Positions 23,991 through 31,148 of a stretch of 64,000 nucleotides of DNA are shown piece after piece (position 1 is the first letter of the stretch; every line of letters starts with the position of its first letter). Under the pieces are notes generated by a model. That model was not told the DNA's origin. It saw only the letters and a list, made by a program, of their open reading frames with translations, and did not search any database. The stretch is from an uncultured Bacteroidales bacterium. Its GTDB lineage: Bacteria > Bacteroidota > Bacteroidia > Bacteroidales > Paludibacteraceae. Made by a program: the position numbers and the translations under genes. The stretch covers positions 1 through 64,000 of the forward strand of contig CADBZO010000017.1 of NCBI GenBank assembly GCA_902799185.1, read 5' to 3'.

Positions 23991-25238
23991 CTATTTGTAT
24001 GTCAAAATGTAAGCATTTTTGCCTTCGAAGATTTCTTGTGCTACTTGTAAGAGTTTCCCGGTAGTAGAATGTTCTATTTGGCGCATGGTCTCCTCCCAAT
24101 CCGGCGCACAATTCCGGTAGAGCATCGACTTCGCCATCGCCAGTGCGGAGTTCTCCTGGTTCTGGGCGGAGATAGCCAGTTGGCCCCGTAACTGCACCAG
24201 TGCGTGGCGTAAGGAGGCCTCGGTGAGAGGTGTCTCGCGCAGTTTGTCCAGTTCCCGCCGGACGAGCTCCAGACTCAGTTCGTAATCCTGCGGGTCGCAC
24301 GCCCAATAGACGCACCAGTAGCCGGTGTCGCTCAGCGGCGTGTAGGTCGATTCGACGGTATAGACGAGTCCGCGTGACTCGCGCAGGCTGAGGTTCAGCC
24401 GGCTGTTCAGGCTGCCGCCGCCGAGGATATTGTTGAGCAGAAACATCGCCAGCTGGTTCTCATGCCCCAGCGGGTACGCCCTTCCGCCCAGCATGGCGTG
24501 TACCTGGTGGGTGTGCTTGCGGAAGGACCGCTCCCTTTCGTTCGGGGAGTCCGGGAGAATCGGAGTACTCGGAAAACCCGGAGTACTCGGAGTAGTCAGA
24601 TGGCCGAACTCGCGTTCGGCGAGGCGGAAGAAACGCTCGGGTTTGACGTTGCCCTGGCAGAAGACCACCATCCGCTCCGGCCGGTAGTGGTTTTTCATCC
24701 ATTGGAGAGGGTAGGAGGGGTTGGAGGAGATATGGCGGAGGGTCTTTTTAGTGCCCAGAATAGGCATCTCCAGACTGCTGCCGGAGAACACCAGGTTCTC
24801 GAAATCGTCGTAGATCAGTTCGCTCGGGGAGTCGTTGTAGCTCTCTATCTCGTCCAGAATCACCATCCGTTCTTTGTCGGTCTCCTCTTTCTTGAAAGTA
24901 GGTTCGAGCACCATCTCGGCTATCAAGTGAAGGGTCAGCTGTACGTGTTCAGCCAGAATGGCGGCATAGAAAGTAGTCTCCTCCTTGGTGGTGTATGCGT
25001 TGATCTCTCCTCCGATGCCTTCTATGGCGTGGATGATCTGGCGCGCGGAATGGTGGGCGGTGCCTTTGAAGACGCAGTGCTCTATGTAATGCGCCATGCC
25101 GTTCTCTTCCGGCACTTCTTCCCGTGTGCCGGCACCCACCATCACACCCACGTATGCGACGGGTGAAGGTGTATGACGGTGTACTATTTTGACGCCATTC
25201 GGCAGAATATGATAAAAAGTTTGACTATTTTCTTGCAT
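23991..25238 (-). CDS. M16-family zinc peptidase (processing-peptidase-like)
   Basis: A 415-residue insulinase-type metallopeptidase. The inverted zinc motif H-x-x-E-H is HYIEH at residues 50-54 in GMAHYIEHCVFKGTAHHSAR. Also visible: GGEINAYTTKEETTFYAAIL, the C-terminal half with GGRAYPLGHENQLAMFLLNNILGGGSLNSRLNLSLRESRGLVYTVES. A Pro/Ser/Thr-rich insert between the two halves (about residues 217-235, TPSTPGFPSTPILPDSPN) is encoded by imperfect GGAGTACTCGG repeats (24545-24598), another case of repeat-derived coding sequence. There is no signal peptide, so it is probably cytoplasmic. The divergent tRNA promoter overlaps its start codon. Confidence 0.9.
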   Translation of the reverse strand: MQENSQTFYHILPNGVKIVHRHTPSPVAYVGVMVGAGTREEVPEENGMAHYIEHCVFKGTAHHSARQIIHAIEGIGGEINAYTTKEETTFYAAILAEHVQLTLHLIAEMVLEPTFKKEETDKERMVILDEIESYNDSPSELIYDDFENLVFSGSSLEMPILGTKKTLRHISSNPSYPLQWMKNHYRPERMVVFCQGNVKPERFFRLAEREFGHLTTPSTPGFPSTPILPDSPNERERSFRKHTHQVHAMLGGRAYPLGHENQLAMFLLNNILGGGSLNSRLNLSLRESRGLVYTVESTYTPLSDTGYWCVYWACDPQDYELSLELVRRELDKLRETPLTEASLRHALVQLRGQLAISAQNQENSALAMAKSMLYRNCAPDWEETMRQIEHSTTGKLLQVAQEIFEGKNAYILTYK

Positions 25239-25263
25239 AATTCAAAAATTCTTTGTACCTTTG
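25232..25263 (+). promoter_or_regulatory. Promoter of tRNA-Leu
   Basis: CTTG (25232-25235), 20-base spacer starting CATAATTCAAAAA, TACCTTTG (25256-25263). It overlaps the start codon of the divergent M16 gene (25238). Confidence 0.85.
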
Positions 25264-25291
25264 CACGCTTTTTCAATGTTTGACATGGTTG

Positions 25292-25333
25292 GAGCTTCGC
25301 TTGTTTGACCTTGTTTGAGCTTCGCTTGTTTGA
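25292..25333 (+). repeat. Direct repeats in the precursor leader of tRNA-Leu
   Basis: GAGCTTCGCTTGTTTGA occurs at 25292-25308 and 25317-25333, followed by CAAACCCT repeats (25338-25358). The region between promoter and tRNA (about 130 bases) holds no gene. Confidence 0.7.
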
Positions 25334-25396
25334 TTTCAAACCCTCAAACCCTCAAACAGCGTGCAACGCCAAACTTTCAAACGTTGCCGAATGCGA

Positions 25397-25478
25397 GCGG
25401 CATTGGCGGAATTGGTAGACGCGCCAGACTTAGGATCTGGTTCCGTGAGGAGTGAAAGTTCGAGTCTTTTATGCCGCA
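25397..25478 (+). tRNA. tRNA-Leu (anticodon UAG)
   Basis: Acceptor stem GCGGCAT (25397-25403) pairs with ATGCCGC (25471-25477), discriminator A. Anticodon stem-loop CCAGA-CTTAGGA-TCTGG gives anticodon TAG. A long variable arm (TCC-GTGA-GGA) shows class II, and the T arm has GTTCGAGTC. CCA is not encoded. Followed at once by a terminator. Confidence 0.95.
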
Positions 25479-25480
25479 CA

Positions 25481-25504
25481 ACGGGTCAGCAATGACCCGT
25501 TTTT
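25481..25504 (+). terminator. Terminator of tRNA-Leu
   Basis: ACGGGTCA, GCAA, TGACCCGT: perfect 8-bp stem, followed by TTTT. Confidence 0.92.
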
Positions 25505-25530
25505 AATTTACAATGTATAAATCACAATTT

Positions 25531-25613
25531 ACAAAGGGATTTTGGAGGTGGTACAGACTTTTTAGATATGTACTTTCTATCAAGTTAGTACTATAGCCGG
25601 TAGGACGCTTTGT
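25531..25613. repeat. 83-bp dispersed intergenic element, copy C
   Basis: Most diverged copy: ACAAAGGGATTTTGGAGGTG, GTACAGACTTTTTAGATATG, then TAGGACGCTTTGT. It shares the ends ACAAAGGG and TAGGACGCTTTGT, and the GTACAGACTTTT block, with copy B at 40294-40377. Both ends are flanked by TTTACAATGTA and TTAATTGTTAATT simple repeats. It abuts the mazG stop codon. Confidence 0.75.
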
Positions 25614-26452
25614 TAATTGTTAATTGATAATTGTTCATTGGCTTTCGCTTCGTCCCAGAGTGCGTCCATCTCCGCGAGGGTCATGTCTTTGAGTTCTCTG
25701 CCTTGCTCTTTGGCGCGTGCCTCAATGTAGTTGAAACGGCGGATGAATTTCAGGTTGGTATGCTCCAGCGCATTGTCCGGGCGGATTTTGTAGAGCCGCG
25801 CAGCATTGATCATCGCGAAAAGCAGATCGCCAAATTCTGCATCCATCTTTTGGTTGTGCTTTTGCTCTCCCTCTCCTTGTGGGGAGGGTTGGGGTGGGGT
25901 TTCCAACTCTGCTTCGAACTCGGCAATCTCTTCTTTGACCTTCGCCCAGACGTCCTCTTTCTTTTCCCAGTCGAAGCCGACATTCGCCACCTTGTCCTGT
26001 ATGCGGTAGGCTTTTACGAGCGATGGCAGGCTGTCGGGAATACCGCCGAGGACGGTCTTGTTGCCGCCTTTCTCTTTGAGTTTGACCTGTTCCCAGAGAT
26101 GGCTGACTTCCTCGGCGTTCTGCGCCGCGGCTTCGCCATAGACGTGCGGGTGGCGGAAGATGAGTTTGTCGCAGAGCCTGTTGCAGACATCGGCGATGTC
26201 GAATTCTCCGGTTTCGGAGCCCATCTTGGCGTAGAAGACAACGTGCAGCAGCACGTCCCCCAGCTCTTTGCTGATCTCGTTCATGTCATGGCGCGAGATG
26301 GCGGTGGCTAACTCGTAGGTCTCCTCGATGGTGTTCTGCCGGAGACTGTCGAAGGTCTGTTTGCGGTCCCACGGGCATTTCTCCCGCAGGTCGTCCATGA
26401 TATCCAGCAGCCGTCCGAAGGCGGCTAATTTCTCTTCTTTTGTATGTGCCAT
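25613..26452 (-). CDS. mazG: Nucleoside triphosphate pyrophosphohydrolase MazG
   Basis: A 279-residue house-cleaning enzyme hydrolysing NTPs to NMP and pyrophosphate. Two MazG domains: N-terminal LDIMDDLREKCPWDRKQTFDSL with EETYELATAI and ELGDVLLHVVFYAKM (the E-x-x-E...E-x-x-D metal ligands), and C-terminal VKEEIAEFEAE with EFGDLLFAMINAARL. An R1 repeat (25866-25901) adds TPPQPSPQGEG in frame between the metal-binding helices of the second domain. The last codons (LSINN) come from the TTAATTG repeat. Transcribed after lpxH and the sufT-like gene. Confidence 0.95.
   Translation of the reverse strand: MAHTKEEKLAAFGRLLDIMDDLREKCPWDRKQTFDSLRQNTIEETYELATAISRHDMNEISKELGDVLLHVVFYAKMGSETGEFDIADVCNRLCDKLIFRHPHVYGEAAAQNAEEVSHLWEQVKLKEKGGNKTVLGGIPDSLPSLVKAYRIQDKVANVGFDWEKKEDVWAKVKEEIAEFEAELETPPQPSPQGEGEQKHNQKMDAEFGDLLFAMINAARLYKIRPDNALEHTNLKFIRRFNYIEARAKEQGRELKDMTLAEMDALWDEAKANEQLSINN
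25866..25901 (+). repeat. Family R1 palindromic repeat in mazG
   Basis: CTCCCTCTCCTTGTGGGGAG then GGTTGGGGTGGGGTTT; minus-strand reading ETPPQPSPQGEG. Confidence 0.9.
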
Positions 26453-26458
26453 TGAAAA

Positions 26459-27241
26459 TTAAAAATTGTGCATCGTCAGTCGGCCGTGGTCGTCGAGTCT
26501 GGCGTAGGTCCATTGCTTAAAGCAGTCTCCTAAGATGACTACGCGGCTGCCGCTCTCCAGCTCCAGGTCGAGCTCTATATGCCGGTGACCGAAGATATAG
26601 TAGTCGCGGTGGTTGCCCTGTTTCTCCTGGTCCTTGGCAAAAAGCACCAGTTCCTCTTTCTTCTCGCCTTTGTAGGGGCAGGGGTTCGCCAGCTCTTTGA
26701 GGCGGCTTTTCTTCGCCCAGTTATATCCGATAGCATTGCCTATTTTGGGCGGCAGACAGCGGAAAAGGAACTGCAGTGTCTCGTTGCGGAAGAGTCCGCG
26801 CAGTTGAATGAACCGTCTTATTTTCTTCTGTACGTCTTCGGGGTAGTATCTCTCCCAGTTCTCCGGCAGCAGACCGTCTCCGTGGCTGAGGAAAATCTTC
26901 TTGCCGTAGCGGTTGATGGTCATGGGGGTGTAATGCACCTCCACGCCGGTCATCTTCGCCAGACCGCCGAACGTCCACAAGTCATGGTTACCGGTGAAGA
27001 AATGGACGTGTATGCCTTTTTTCTTCAACTTGCGCAGTTCCCGGCAGAAGGGCGAGAACTCGCGTTTCTTCTTGTCGTGAATGAAATATTCCATCCAGAA
27101 ATCGAACATATCCCCCAGCATATAAATCGACACGGCGTCCTTGCTCATCTCCTCTAACATCTGGATGAGTTTTTTCTGGTGCGCCCAGCCTCTCTCGATA
27201 GCCAGGCTGCCTAAATGTGCATCACTTAAAAAATAAATCAC
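26459..27241 (-). CDS. lpxH: UDP-2,3-diacylglucosamine diphosphatase (LpxH-like)
   Basis: Calcineurin-like phosphoesterase of 260 residues, expected to convert UDP-2,3-diacylglucosamine to lipid X for lipid A synthesis at the inner membrane. Metal-binding motifs in order: FLSDAHLGS, MLGDMFDFW, TGNHDLWTFGG, LSHGDGLLP and IFGHRH. GTG 27241 is the likely start (MIYFLSDAHLG); an upstream TTG lies in simple repeats. Seventy bases of CAATTCT and GTACA repeats separate it from the sufT-like gene, and six bases from mazG; the three genes are probably one transcript. Confidence 0.85.
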   Translation of the reverse strand: MIYFLSDAHLGSLAIERGWAHQKKLIQMLEEMSKDAVSIYMLGDMFDFWMEYFIHDKKKREFSPFCRELRKLKKKGIHVHFFTGNHDLWTFGGLAKMTGVEVHYTPMTINRYGKKIFLSHGDGLLPENWERYYPEDVQKKIRRFIQLRGLFRNETLQFLFRCLPPKIGNAIGYNWAKKSRLKELANPCPYKGEKKEELVLFAKDQEKQGNHRDYYIFGHRHIELDLELESGSRVVILGDCFKQWTYARLDDHGRLTMHNF

Positions 27242-27312
27242 AATTATTAACAATTAATAATTTTCAATTCTCAATTCTCAATTCTCAATTTGTACATTGT
27301 ACATTGTTCGGT

Positions 27313-27627
27313 TTACAGGAAGCCGAGTTCCAGTTTGGCTTCTTCGCTCATCATATCTTTGTTCCACTCGGGCTCAAAGACGATATTCACGTTCACATCT
27401 TTTATTCCGTCCACGCTGCCTACTTTCTGCCGGATATCCTCCACCAGAAAATCGCCCGCCGGACACGACGGCGCGGTCAGCGTCATCGTAATCTCACACA
27501 CACCATCGTCCTTGATCTCGATGCCGTAGATCAACCCCAGGTCGTATATATTCACCGGTATTTCGGGGTCAAATACCGTCTTGAGCATCTTGAGGATAGC
27601 TTCTTCTTTTTCCAAAAACTCGTTCAT
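27313..27627 (-). CDS. MIP18/DUF59-family Fe-S assembly protein (SufT-like)
   Basis: A 104-residue protein of the DUF59 family, helpers of iron-sulfur cluster insertion. Seen: MLKTVFDPEIPVNIYDLGLI, ITMTLTAPSCPAGDFLVEDI with the conserved Cys, and VNVNIVFEPEWNKDMMSEEA. The start was set at ATG 27627 (MNEFLEK), 17 bases after the -7 box at 27652-27645; upstream in-frame codons overlap the promoter. First gene of the sufT-lpxH-mazG transcript. Confidence 0.88.
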   Translation of the reverse strand: MNEFLEKEEAILKMLKTVFDPEIPVNIYDLGLIYGIEIKDDGVCEITMTLTAPSCPAGDFLVEDIRQKVGSVDGIKDVNVNIVFEPEWNKDMMSEEAKLELGFL

Positions 27628-27644
27628 ACGCACAAAATCGGGCA

Positions 27645-27676
27645 CAAAGGTACTACAAATTCTGCACATATGCAAG
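27645..27676 (-). promoter_or_regulatory. Promoter of the sufT-lpxH-mazG transcript
   Basis: Minus-strand CTTG (27676-27673), 20-base spacer beginning CATATGTGCAG, TACCTTTG (27652-27645). Confidence 0.9.
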
Positions 27677-27680
27677 CGTT

Positions 27681-27809
27681 CGGGCATTTTTTTGACGAAT
27701 AGAATGTAATTCTATCTGTTTTGCGCGGATAGATAGCGGCTATGCTTGCATAAGACGGTATTTGTCCGCGCAAAACAGGAAAGCCATCGGCTCGTCAAAA
27801 AAATGCCCG
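27681..27809 (-). ncRNA. Candidate structured RNA (cloverleaf-like), downstream of rpsA
   Basis: A perfect 18-bp outer stem is formed by CGGGCATTTTTTTGACGA (27681-27698) and its complement (27792-27809). Inside are three stems: ATAGAAT/ATTCTAT (27699-27715), a 14-bp stem CTGTTTTGCGCGGA/TCCGCGCAAAACAG (27716-27729, 27765-27778) and AGCC/GGCT (27782-27792, sharing a base). Further hairpins follow: GCGGTG/CACCGC (27809-27826) and CCCCAT/ATGGGG (27854-27867) within TTCGA/TCGAA (27843-27879). A promoter-like sequence at 27876-27906 points into it on the minus strand. It could also be a DNA cruciform from a mobile element; function unknown, strand inferred from the promoter. Confidence 0.5.
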
Positions 27810-27875
27810 CGGTGGCTATGCACCGCAGGACGCGAACGTACTTTCGAAGGGGACCCCATTCATGGGGGAGGAGGT

Positions 27876-27906
27876 CGAAGGTACTAAAAAAAATGACATA
27901 CGCAAG
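27876..27906 (-). promoter_or_regulatory. Promoter-like sequence nested in the rpsA terminator
   Basis: Minus-strand CTTG (27906-27903), 19-base spacer starting CGTATGTCATTTT, TACCTTCG (27883-27876). It differs from the local consensus by one base in the -7 box and one base of spacing. It would transcribe the structured region 27681-27870. Confidence 0.5.
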
Positions 27907-27926
27907 CGCGCATGTCATTTTTTTCA
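27889..27926 (-). terminator. Terminator of rpsA
   Basis: On the minus strand AAAAAAATGACATGCGC, GCTT, GCGTATGTCATTTTTTTT: a long stem with one G-T pair, followed by a T run. It starts 12 bases after the rpsA stop codon. Confidence 0.88.
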
Positions 27927-27937
27927 TTCACGAGATA

Positions 27938-29743
27938 TTACTCCTCGTCTTTCTTGGCAGCTTTCTTGGTAGCTTTCTTAGCCGGAGCGGCCTCTGCCTC
28001 CATGGAAGCCTTGAGGTCAGCGAGAACGGAGAGGTCACCGAGGGTGGTCTTCTCAACCTTCGGCATTTCTACCTGCGGCTCTTCTGCCTTGGCGGCTTTC
28101 TTGGCAGCCTTAGCGGGAGCCTCTTTGCGCTCCTCCCAAGTGCGGAGGTGCGAAACAAGGATACGTTTAGCGTCGCGGTTGAACTCGATCACGCGGAACG
28201 GCAGTGTGTCGCCCACAGCTACGGGAGTCTTGTCCTCTTTCTGGAGGTGGCGGGTGGTGCAGAATGCCTCAACGCCTTCCTCGAGAGAGATCACAGCGCC
28301 CTTGTCGTTGATCTCAACTACTTTGCCGTCCACTACGGTGTCCACACCGAACTTGGCCTCAAGCTCCTCCCAAGGATTCTCCTCGAGCTGCTTGTGACCG
28401 AGGCTCAGACGACGGTTAGCCACGTCGATGTCGAGAACGACAACCTCGATCTGCGCACCGATCTGGGTGAACTCGTTCGGGTGTTTGATCTTCTTGGTCC
28501 AGCTCAGGTCACTGATGTGGATCAGACCGTCCACACCTTCCTCGATCTCAACGAAGACACCGAAGTTGGTGAAGTTGCGAACCTTAGCCCAGTGGCGGGT
28601 ACCTACAGCGTACTTGGTCTCTACGTTAGCCCACGGATCAGCCTTGAGCTGCTTGATACCGAGGCTCATCTTGCGCTCAGCGCGGTCGAGAGTCAGGATA
28701 ACAGCATCTACCTCGTCGCCAACCTTCAGGAAGTCGTTAGCGGAACGGAGGTGCTGGCTCCAGCTCATCTCGCTCACGTGAACAAGACCCTCAACGCCCT
28801 CTGCGATCTCCACGAATGCTCCGTAGTCAGCCATTACGACTACCTTGCCGTGTACCTTGTCGCCTACCTTGAGGTTCGGATCAAGGGCATCCCACGGATG
28901 CGGAGTGAGCTGCTTCAGACCAAGAGCGATACGTTTCTTATCCTCATCGAAGTCAAGGATAACAACGTTGATCTTCTGGTCGAGCTGGAGCAACTCGTGC
29001 GGGTCGTTTACGCGGCCCCAAGAGAGGTCGGTGATGTGGATAAGACCGTCAACACCACCGAGGTCGATGAATACGCCGTAGTTGGTGATGTTCTTAACGG
29101 TACCCTCGAGTACCTGGCCCTTCTCGAGCTTGCTGACGATCTCGGCTTTCTGTGCCTCGAGTTCAGCCTCGATGAGTGCTTTGTGGGAAACGACTACGTT
29201 ACGGAACTCCGGATTGAGTTTCACAATCTTGAACTCCATCGTCTTGCCTACGAGAATATCGTAGTCGCGGACGGGCTTCACGTCGATCTGGCTGCCCGGG
29301 AGGAATGCCTCCATGCCCAGTACGTCAACGATCATGCCGCCTTTCGAACGCCATTTGATGTAACCGGTAACGATCTCGCCTGCGTTGTAAGCCTCGTTAA
29401 CACGGTCCCAAGCGCGAGCGGTGCGTGCCTCTTTGTGGGACAATACGAGCTGGCCCTTCTTGTCCTCCTGGCTCTGAATGTAAACCTCTACTTTGTCGCC
29501 TACTTTCAGATCCGGGTTGTAACGGAACTCAGCTGCCGGTACGATACCGTCCGACTTATAGCCTACGTTGACAACTACCTCGCGTTTGTTAATGGAAATT
29601 ACGGTACCCTCAACCACCTCGTTGTCCTTGATAGCGGAGAGAGTCTCGTTGTACTTTTGGATTTCTTCTTCGTTTTGTTTGCCTTGCTGTTGTGCTTCAT
29701 AGGCATCCCAGTCGAAGTTCTGGAGAGAAAGATTTTCTGCCAT
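27938..29743 (-). CDS. rpsA: 30S ribosomal protein S1
   Basis: A 601-residue RNA-binding ribosomal protein with six S1 (OB-fold) repeats, e.g. VVEGTVISINKREVVVNVG, EGTVKNITNYGVFIDLGGV with GLIHITDLSWGRV, GKVVVMADYGAFVEIAEGV with GLVHVSEMSW, and VRNFTNFGVFVEIEEGV with GLIHISDLSW. The C-terminus is a low-complexity Ala/Lys/Glu tail (EAPAKAAKKAAKAEE, KKATKKAAKKDEE), common in Bacteroidota S1. It is expected to help mRNA binding in a group where Shine-Dalgarno sites are often weak, as in this window. It has its own promoter, a 127-base leader and a terminator. Confidence 0.97.
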   Translation of the reverse strand: MAENLSLQNFDWDAYEAQQQGKQNEEEIQKYNETLSAIKDNEVVEGTVISINKREVVVNVGYKSDGIVPAAEFRYNPDLKVGDKVEVYIQSQEDKKGQLVLSHKEARTARAWDRVNEAYNAGEIVTGYIKWRSKGGMIVDVLGMEAFLPGSQIDVKPVRDYDILVGKTMEFKIVKLNPEFRNVVVSHKALIEAELEAQKAEIVSKLEKGQVLEGTVKNITNYGVFIDLGGVDGLIHITDLSWGRVNDPHELLQLDQKINVVILDFDEDKKRIALGLKQLTPHPWDALDPNLKVGDKVHGKVVVMADYGAFVEIAEGVEGLVHVSEMSWSQHLRSANDFLKVGDEVDAVILTLDRAERKMSLGIKQLKADPWANVETKYAVGTRHWAKVRNFTNFGVFVEIEEGVDGLIHISDLSWTKKIKHPNEFTQIGAQIEVVVLDIDVANRRLSLGHKQLEENPWEELEAKFGVDTVVDGKVVEINDKGAVISLEEGVEAFCTTRHLQKEDKTPVAVGDTLPFRVIEFNRDAKRILVSHLRTWEERKEAPAKAAKKAAKAEEPQVEMPKVEKTTLGDLSVLADLKASMEAEAAPAKKATKKAAKKDEE

Positions 29744-29870
29744 TGTGGTAGATAAATTGTGCTGCGCACGTGTAACCGTTAAATGCCGTTTGGGCGTTAA
29801 ACCGTCAAGATAGTGCTACGCACGTTAAAGGGTTAAACATGTTAGCCTCTTTCGCGCTCTCGCGCAAAAA
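29744..29870 (-). promoter_or_regulatory. Long 5' leader of rpsA
   Basis: Most genes here start about 17-24 bases after the -7 box, but rpsA starts 133 bases after it. The leader has two related blocks, GTGCTGCGCACGTGTAACCG (29759-29778) and GTGCTACGCACGTTAAAGGG (29813-29832), each followed by GTTAAA. It is a reasonable site for S1 autoregulation; that is an inference. Confidence 0.45.
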
Positions 29871-29876
29871 AGCGTG

Positions 29877-29908
29877 CAAAGGTACAACTTTTTTTTGACA
29901 TACGCAAA
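29877..29908 (-). promoter_or_regulatory. Promoter of rpsA
   Basis: Minus-strand TTTG (29908-29905), 20-base spacer starting CGTATGTCAAAAAAAA, TACCTTTG (29884-29877). Confidence 0.92.
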
Positions 29909-29953
29909 TAATTTTGGAATTATTTTTTTTACAAATGTTTTATTATTATATTA

Positions 29954-29978
29954 GTATTATATACTATGTATATAATAC
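29954..29978. repeat. Perfect AT-rich inverted repeat
   Basis: GTATTATATAC, TAT, GTATATAATAC: 11-bp arms with a 3-base loop, in the non-coding gap between the rpsA promoter and the transporter gene. Confidence 0.7.
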
Positions 29979-30001
29979 CAAGCCTTTTATTTCCTAAAAT
30001 T

Positions 30002-30045
30002 AGTGCGTGATAAGTGCGTGATAAGTGCGCGATTAGTGCGCCATA
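30002..30045 (+). repeat. Four tandem 11-bp repeats
   Basis: AGTGCGTGATA twice, then AGTGCGCGATT and AGTGCGCCATA. It lies about 50 bases from the stop codon of the EamA-type gene; the purpose is unknown. Confidence 0.8.
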
Positions 30046-30095
30046 AGTCTGTTATTTTAGGACCTGTCCTGCACGCATTCACGATGTGGATGAGA

Positions 30096-31046
30096 TTACA
30101 CTGAGCCGAGGGCGAGCAAGATGAGACCGGCGAGGATGCCGAGCATGCAGAGGATTTTCCGCCAAGGGTTGTTCTCCTTAAGGAAAATCAGTCCGTAGGC
30201 GAAGCCGATGACGGCACCGCCGCGGCGGATGGTGCTCACGACGGCAATCATCGAATCCGGGTCGCTCAGCGCCAGCATATAGACGTTGTCGGAGATGACC
30301 AGAAAAACAGAGATGAGAAAAATGGAAGGTGAAAGGTGAAAAGTGAAAATTGTTTCGTAAGACCGTCTTTCTACTTTGAGCGCAGCGGTCTTTCTACTTT
30401 GAGCGTAGCGGTCTATGCTCCAGATAACGAGCATCATCAGCGCCTGGTAAAAGGTGTACCAGACCTGTACGGCGTTGTGGTCGTACCGGCGCATAAGATA
30501 TTTGTCGTAGAGTCCGGACGCAGCACCGATGAGGATAGCGAGGACGAGGCAGAGGTAGTAAAAACGGTGTTCGCGGAACAGGGCGGGGTGGTTGGCGGTC
30601 TTCGCGGCACCCAGTGAGAAGAGGAAGATTGAGCCGATGGCGAGTACCACGCCGAGCCACTGGTAGGCGTTGAGCCGTTCGCCGAAGATGAGCAGCGCCC
30701 CGACGAGCGTCCACATCGGCCGTGTCGCCTGCATGGGGCTGACCACCGAGATAGGCAGGTGCTTGAGGGAGATATAGGCAAAGACCCACGAGCTGAGTAC
30801 AATGACCGCCTTGATAAAAATGAACGCGTGCGCCTCTGCCTCCACGGCGGGTACGTAGAAGAGGGTGGTGCTCATCGTCTCCGGCCATAAACGCGAGAGA
30901 ACGAGCGGTACCGCAAGCATAAGCGCCGAGAAACAGATACTGAAAGTCAGTACGTCAATCACCTTGTTGTCACGCAGGGCAATCTTCTTGGAGATGTCAT
31001 AAAACCCGAGGCATAGAGCCGATATAAAAGCCAATAGTGTCCACAT
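30096..31046 (-). CDS. EamA/DMT-family transporter
   Basis: A 316-residue membrane protein with about ten hydrophobic segments in two halves, each with the EamA pattern (e.g. ISVVSPMQATRPMWTLVGAL, then IFGERLNAYQWLGVVLAIGS; SMIAVVSTIRRGGAVIGFAY, then LKENNPWRKILCMLGIL). It is expected to move a small metabolite across the inner membrane; the substrate cannot be read. The ATG at 31046 fits the promoter at 31065-31096. A central hydrophilic stretch (QSRKTAALKVERRSYETIFT) comes from two direct 23-bp repeats (30365-30410) plus GGTGAAA simple repeats (30319-30350), i.e. repeat-derived coding sequence. Confidence 0.85.
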   Translation of the reverse strand: MWTLLAFISALCLGFYDISKKIALRDNKVIDVLTFSICFSALMLAVPLVLSRLWPETMSTTLFYVPAVEAEAHAFIFIKAVIVLSSWVFAYISLKHLPISVVSPMQATRPMWTLVGALLIFGERLNAYQWLGVVLAIGSIFLFSLGAAKTANHPALFREHRFYYLCLVLAILIGAASGLYDKYLMRRYDHNAVQVWYTFYQALMMLVIWSIDRYAQSRKTAALKVERRSYETIFTFHLSPSIFLISVFLVISDNVYMLALSDPDSMIAVVSTIRRGGAVIGFAYGLIFLKENNPWRKILCMLGILAGLILLALGSV

Positions 31047-31064
31047 AAGCACAAAAAATGGGTG

Positions 31065-31096
31065 CAAAAGTACACTTTTTTTTGCATATGTGCAAA
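31065..31096 (-). promoter_or_regulatory. Promoter of the EamA-type gene
   Basis: Minus-strand TTTG (31096-31093), 20-base spacer, TACTTTTG (31072-31065). It overlaps the divergent promoter at 31081-31112 through the shared near-palindrome TTTGCATATGTGCAAA. Confidence 0.88.
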
Positions 31097-31112
31097 TTTT
31101 TTTGTATCTTTG
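31081..31112 (+). promoter_or_regulatory. Promoter of the EF-hand-like membrane protein gene
   Basis: TTTG (31081-31084), 20-base spacer beginning CATATGTGCAAA, TATCTTTG (31105-31112). Confidence 0.9.
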
Positions 31113-31148
31113 CGCCGTTTTTGTTGACAATTGACAATATTTAATCAT

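Noticed and set aside
27681..27809. Phase-variable invertible promoter
   Set aside because: The 18-bp inverted repeats resemble inverton ends, but no consensus promoter lies between them, no invertase is nearby, and the nested inner stems point to RNA or cruciform structure.
27746..29755. 669-codon plus-strand ORF opposite rpsA
   Set aside because: It is fully antisense to ribosomal protein S1, whose six S1 domains are clear; the antisense product is a low-complexity shadow.
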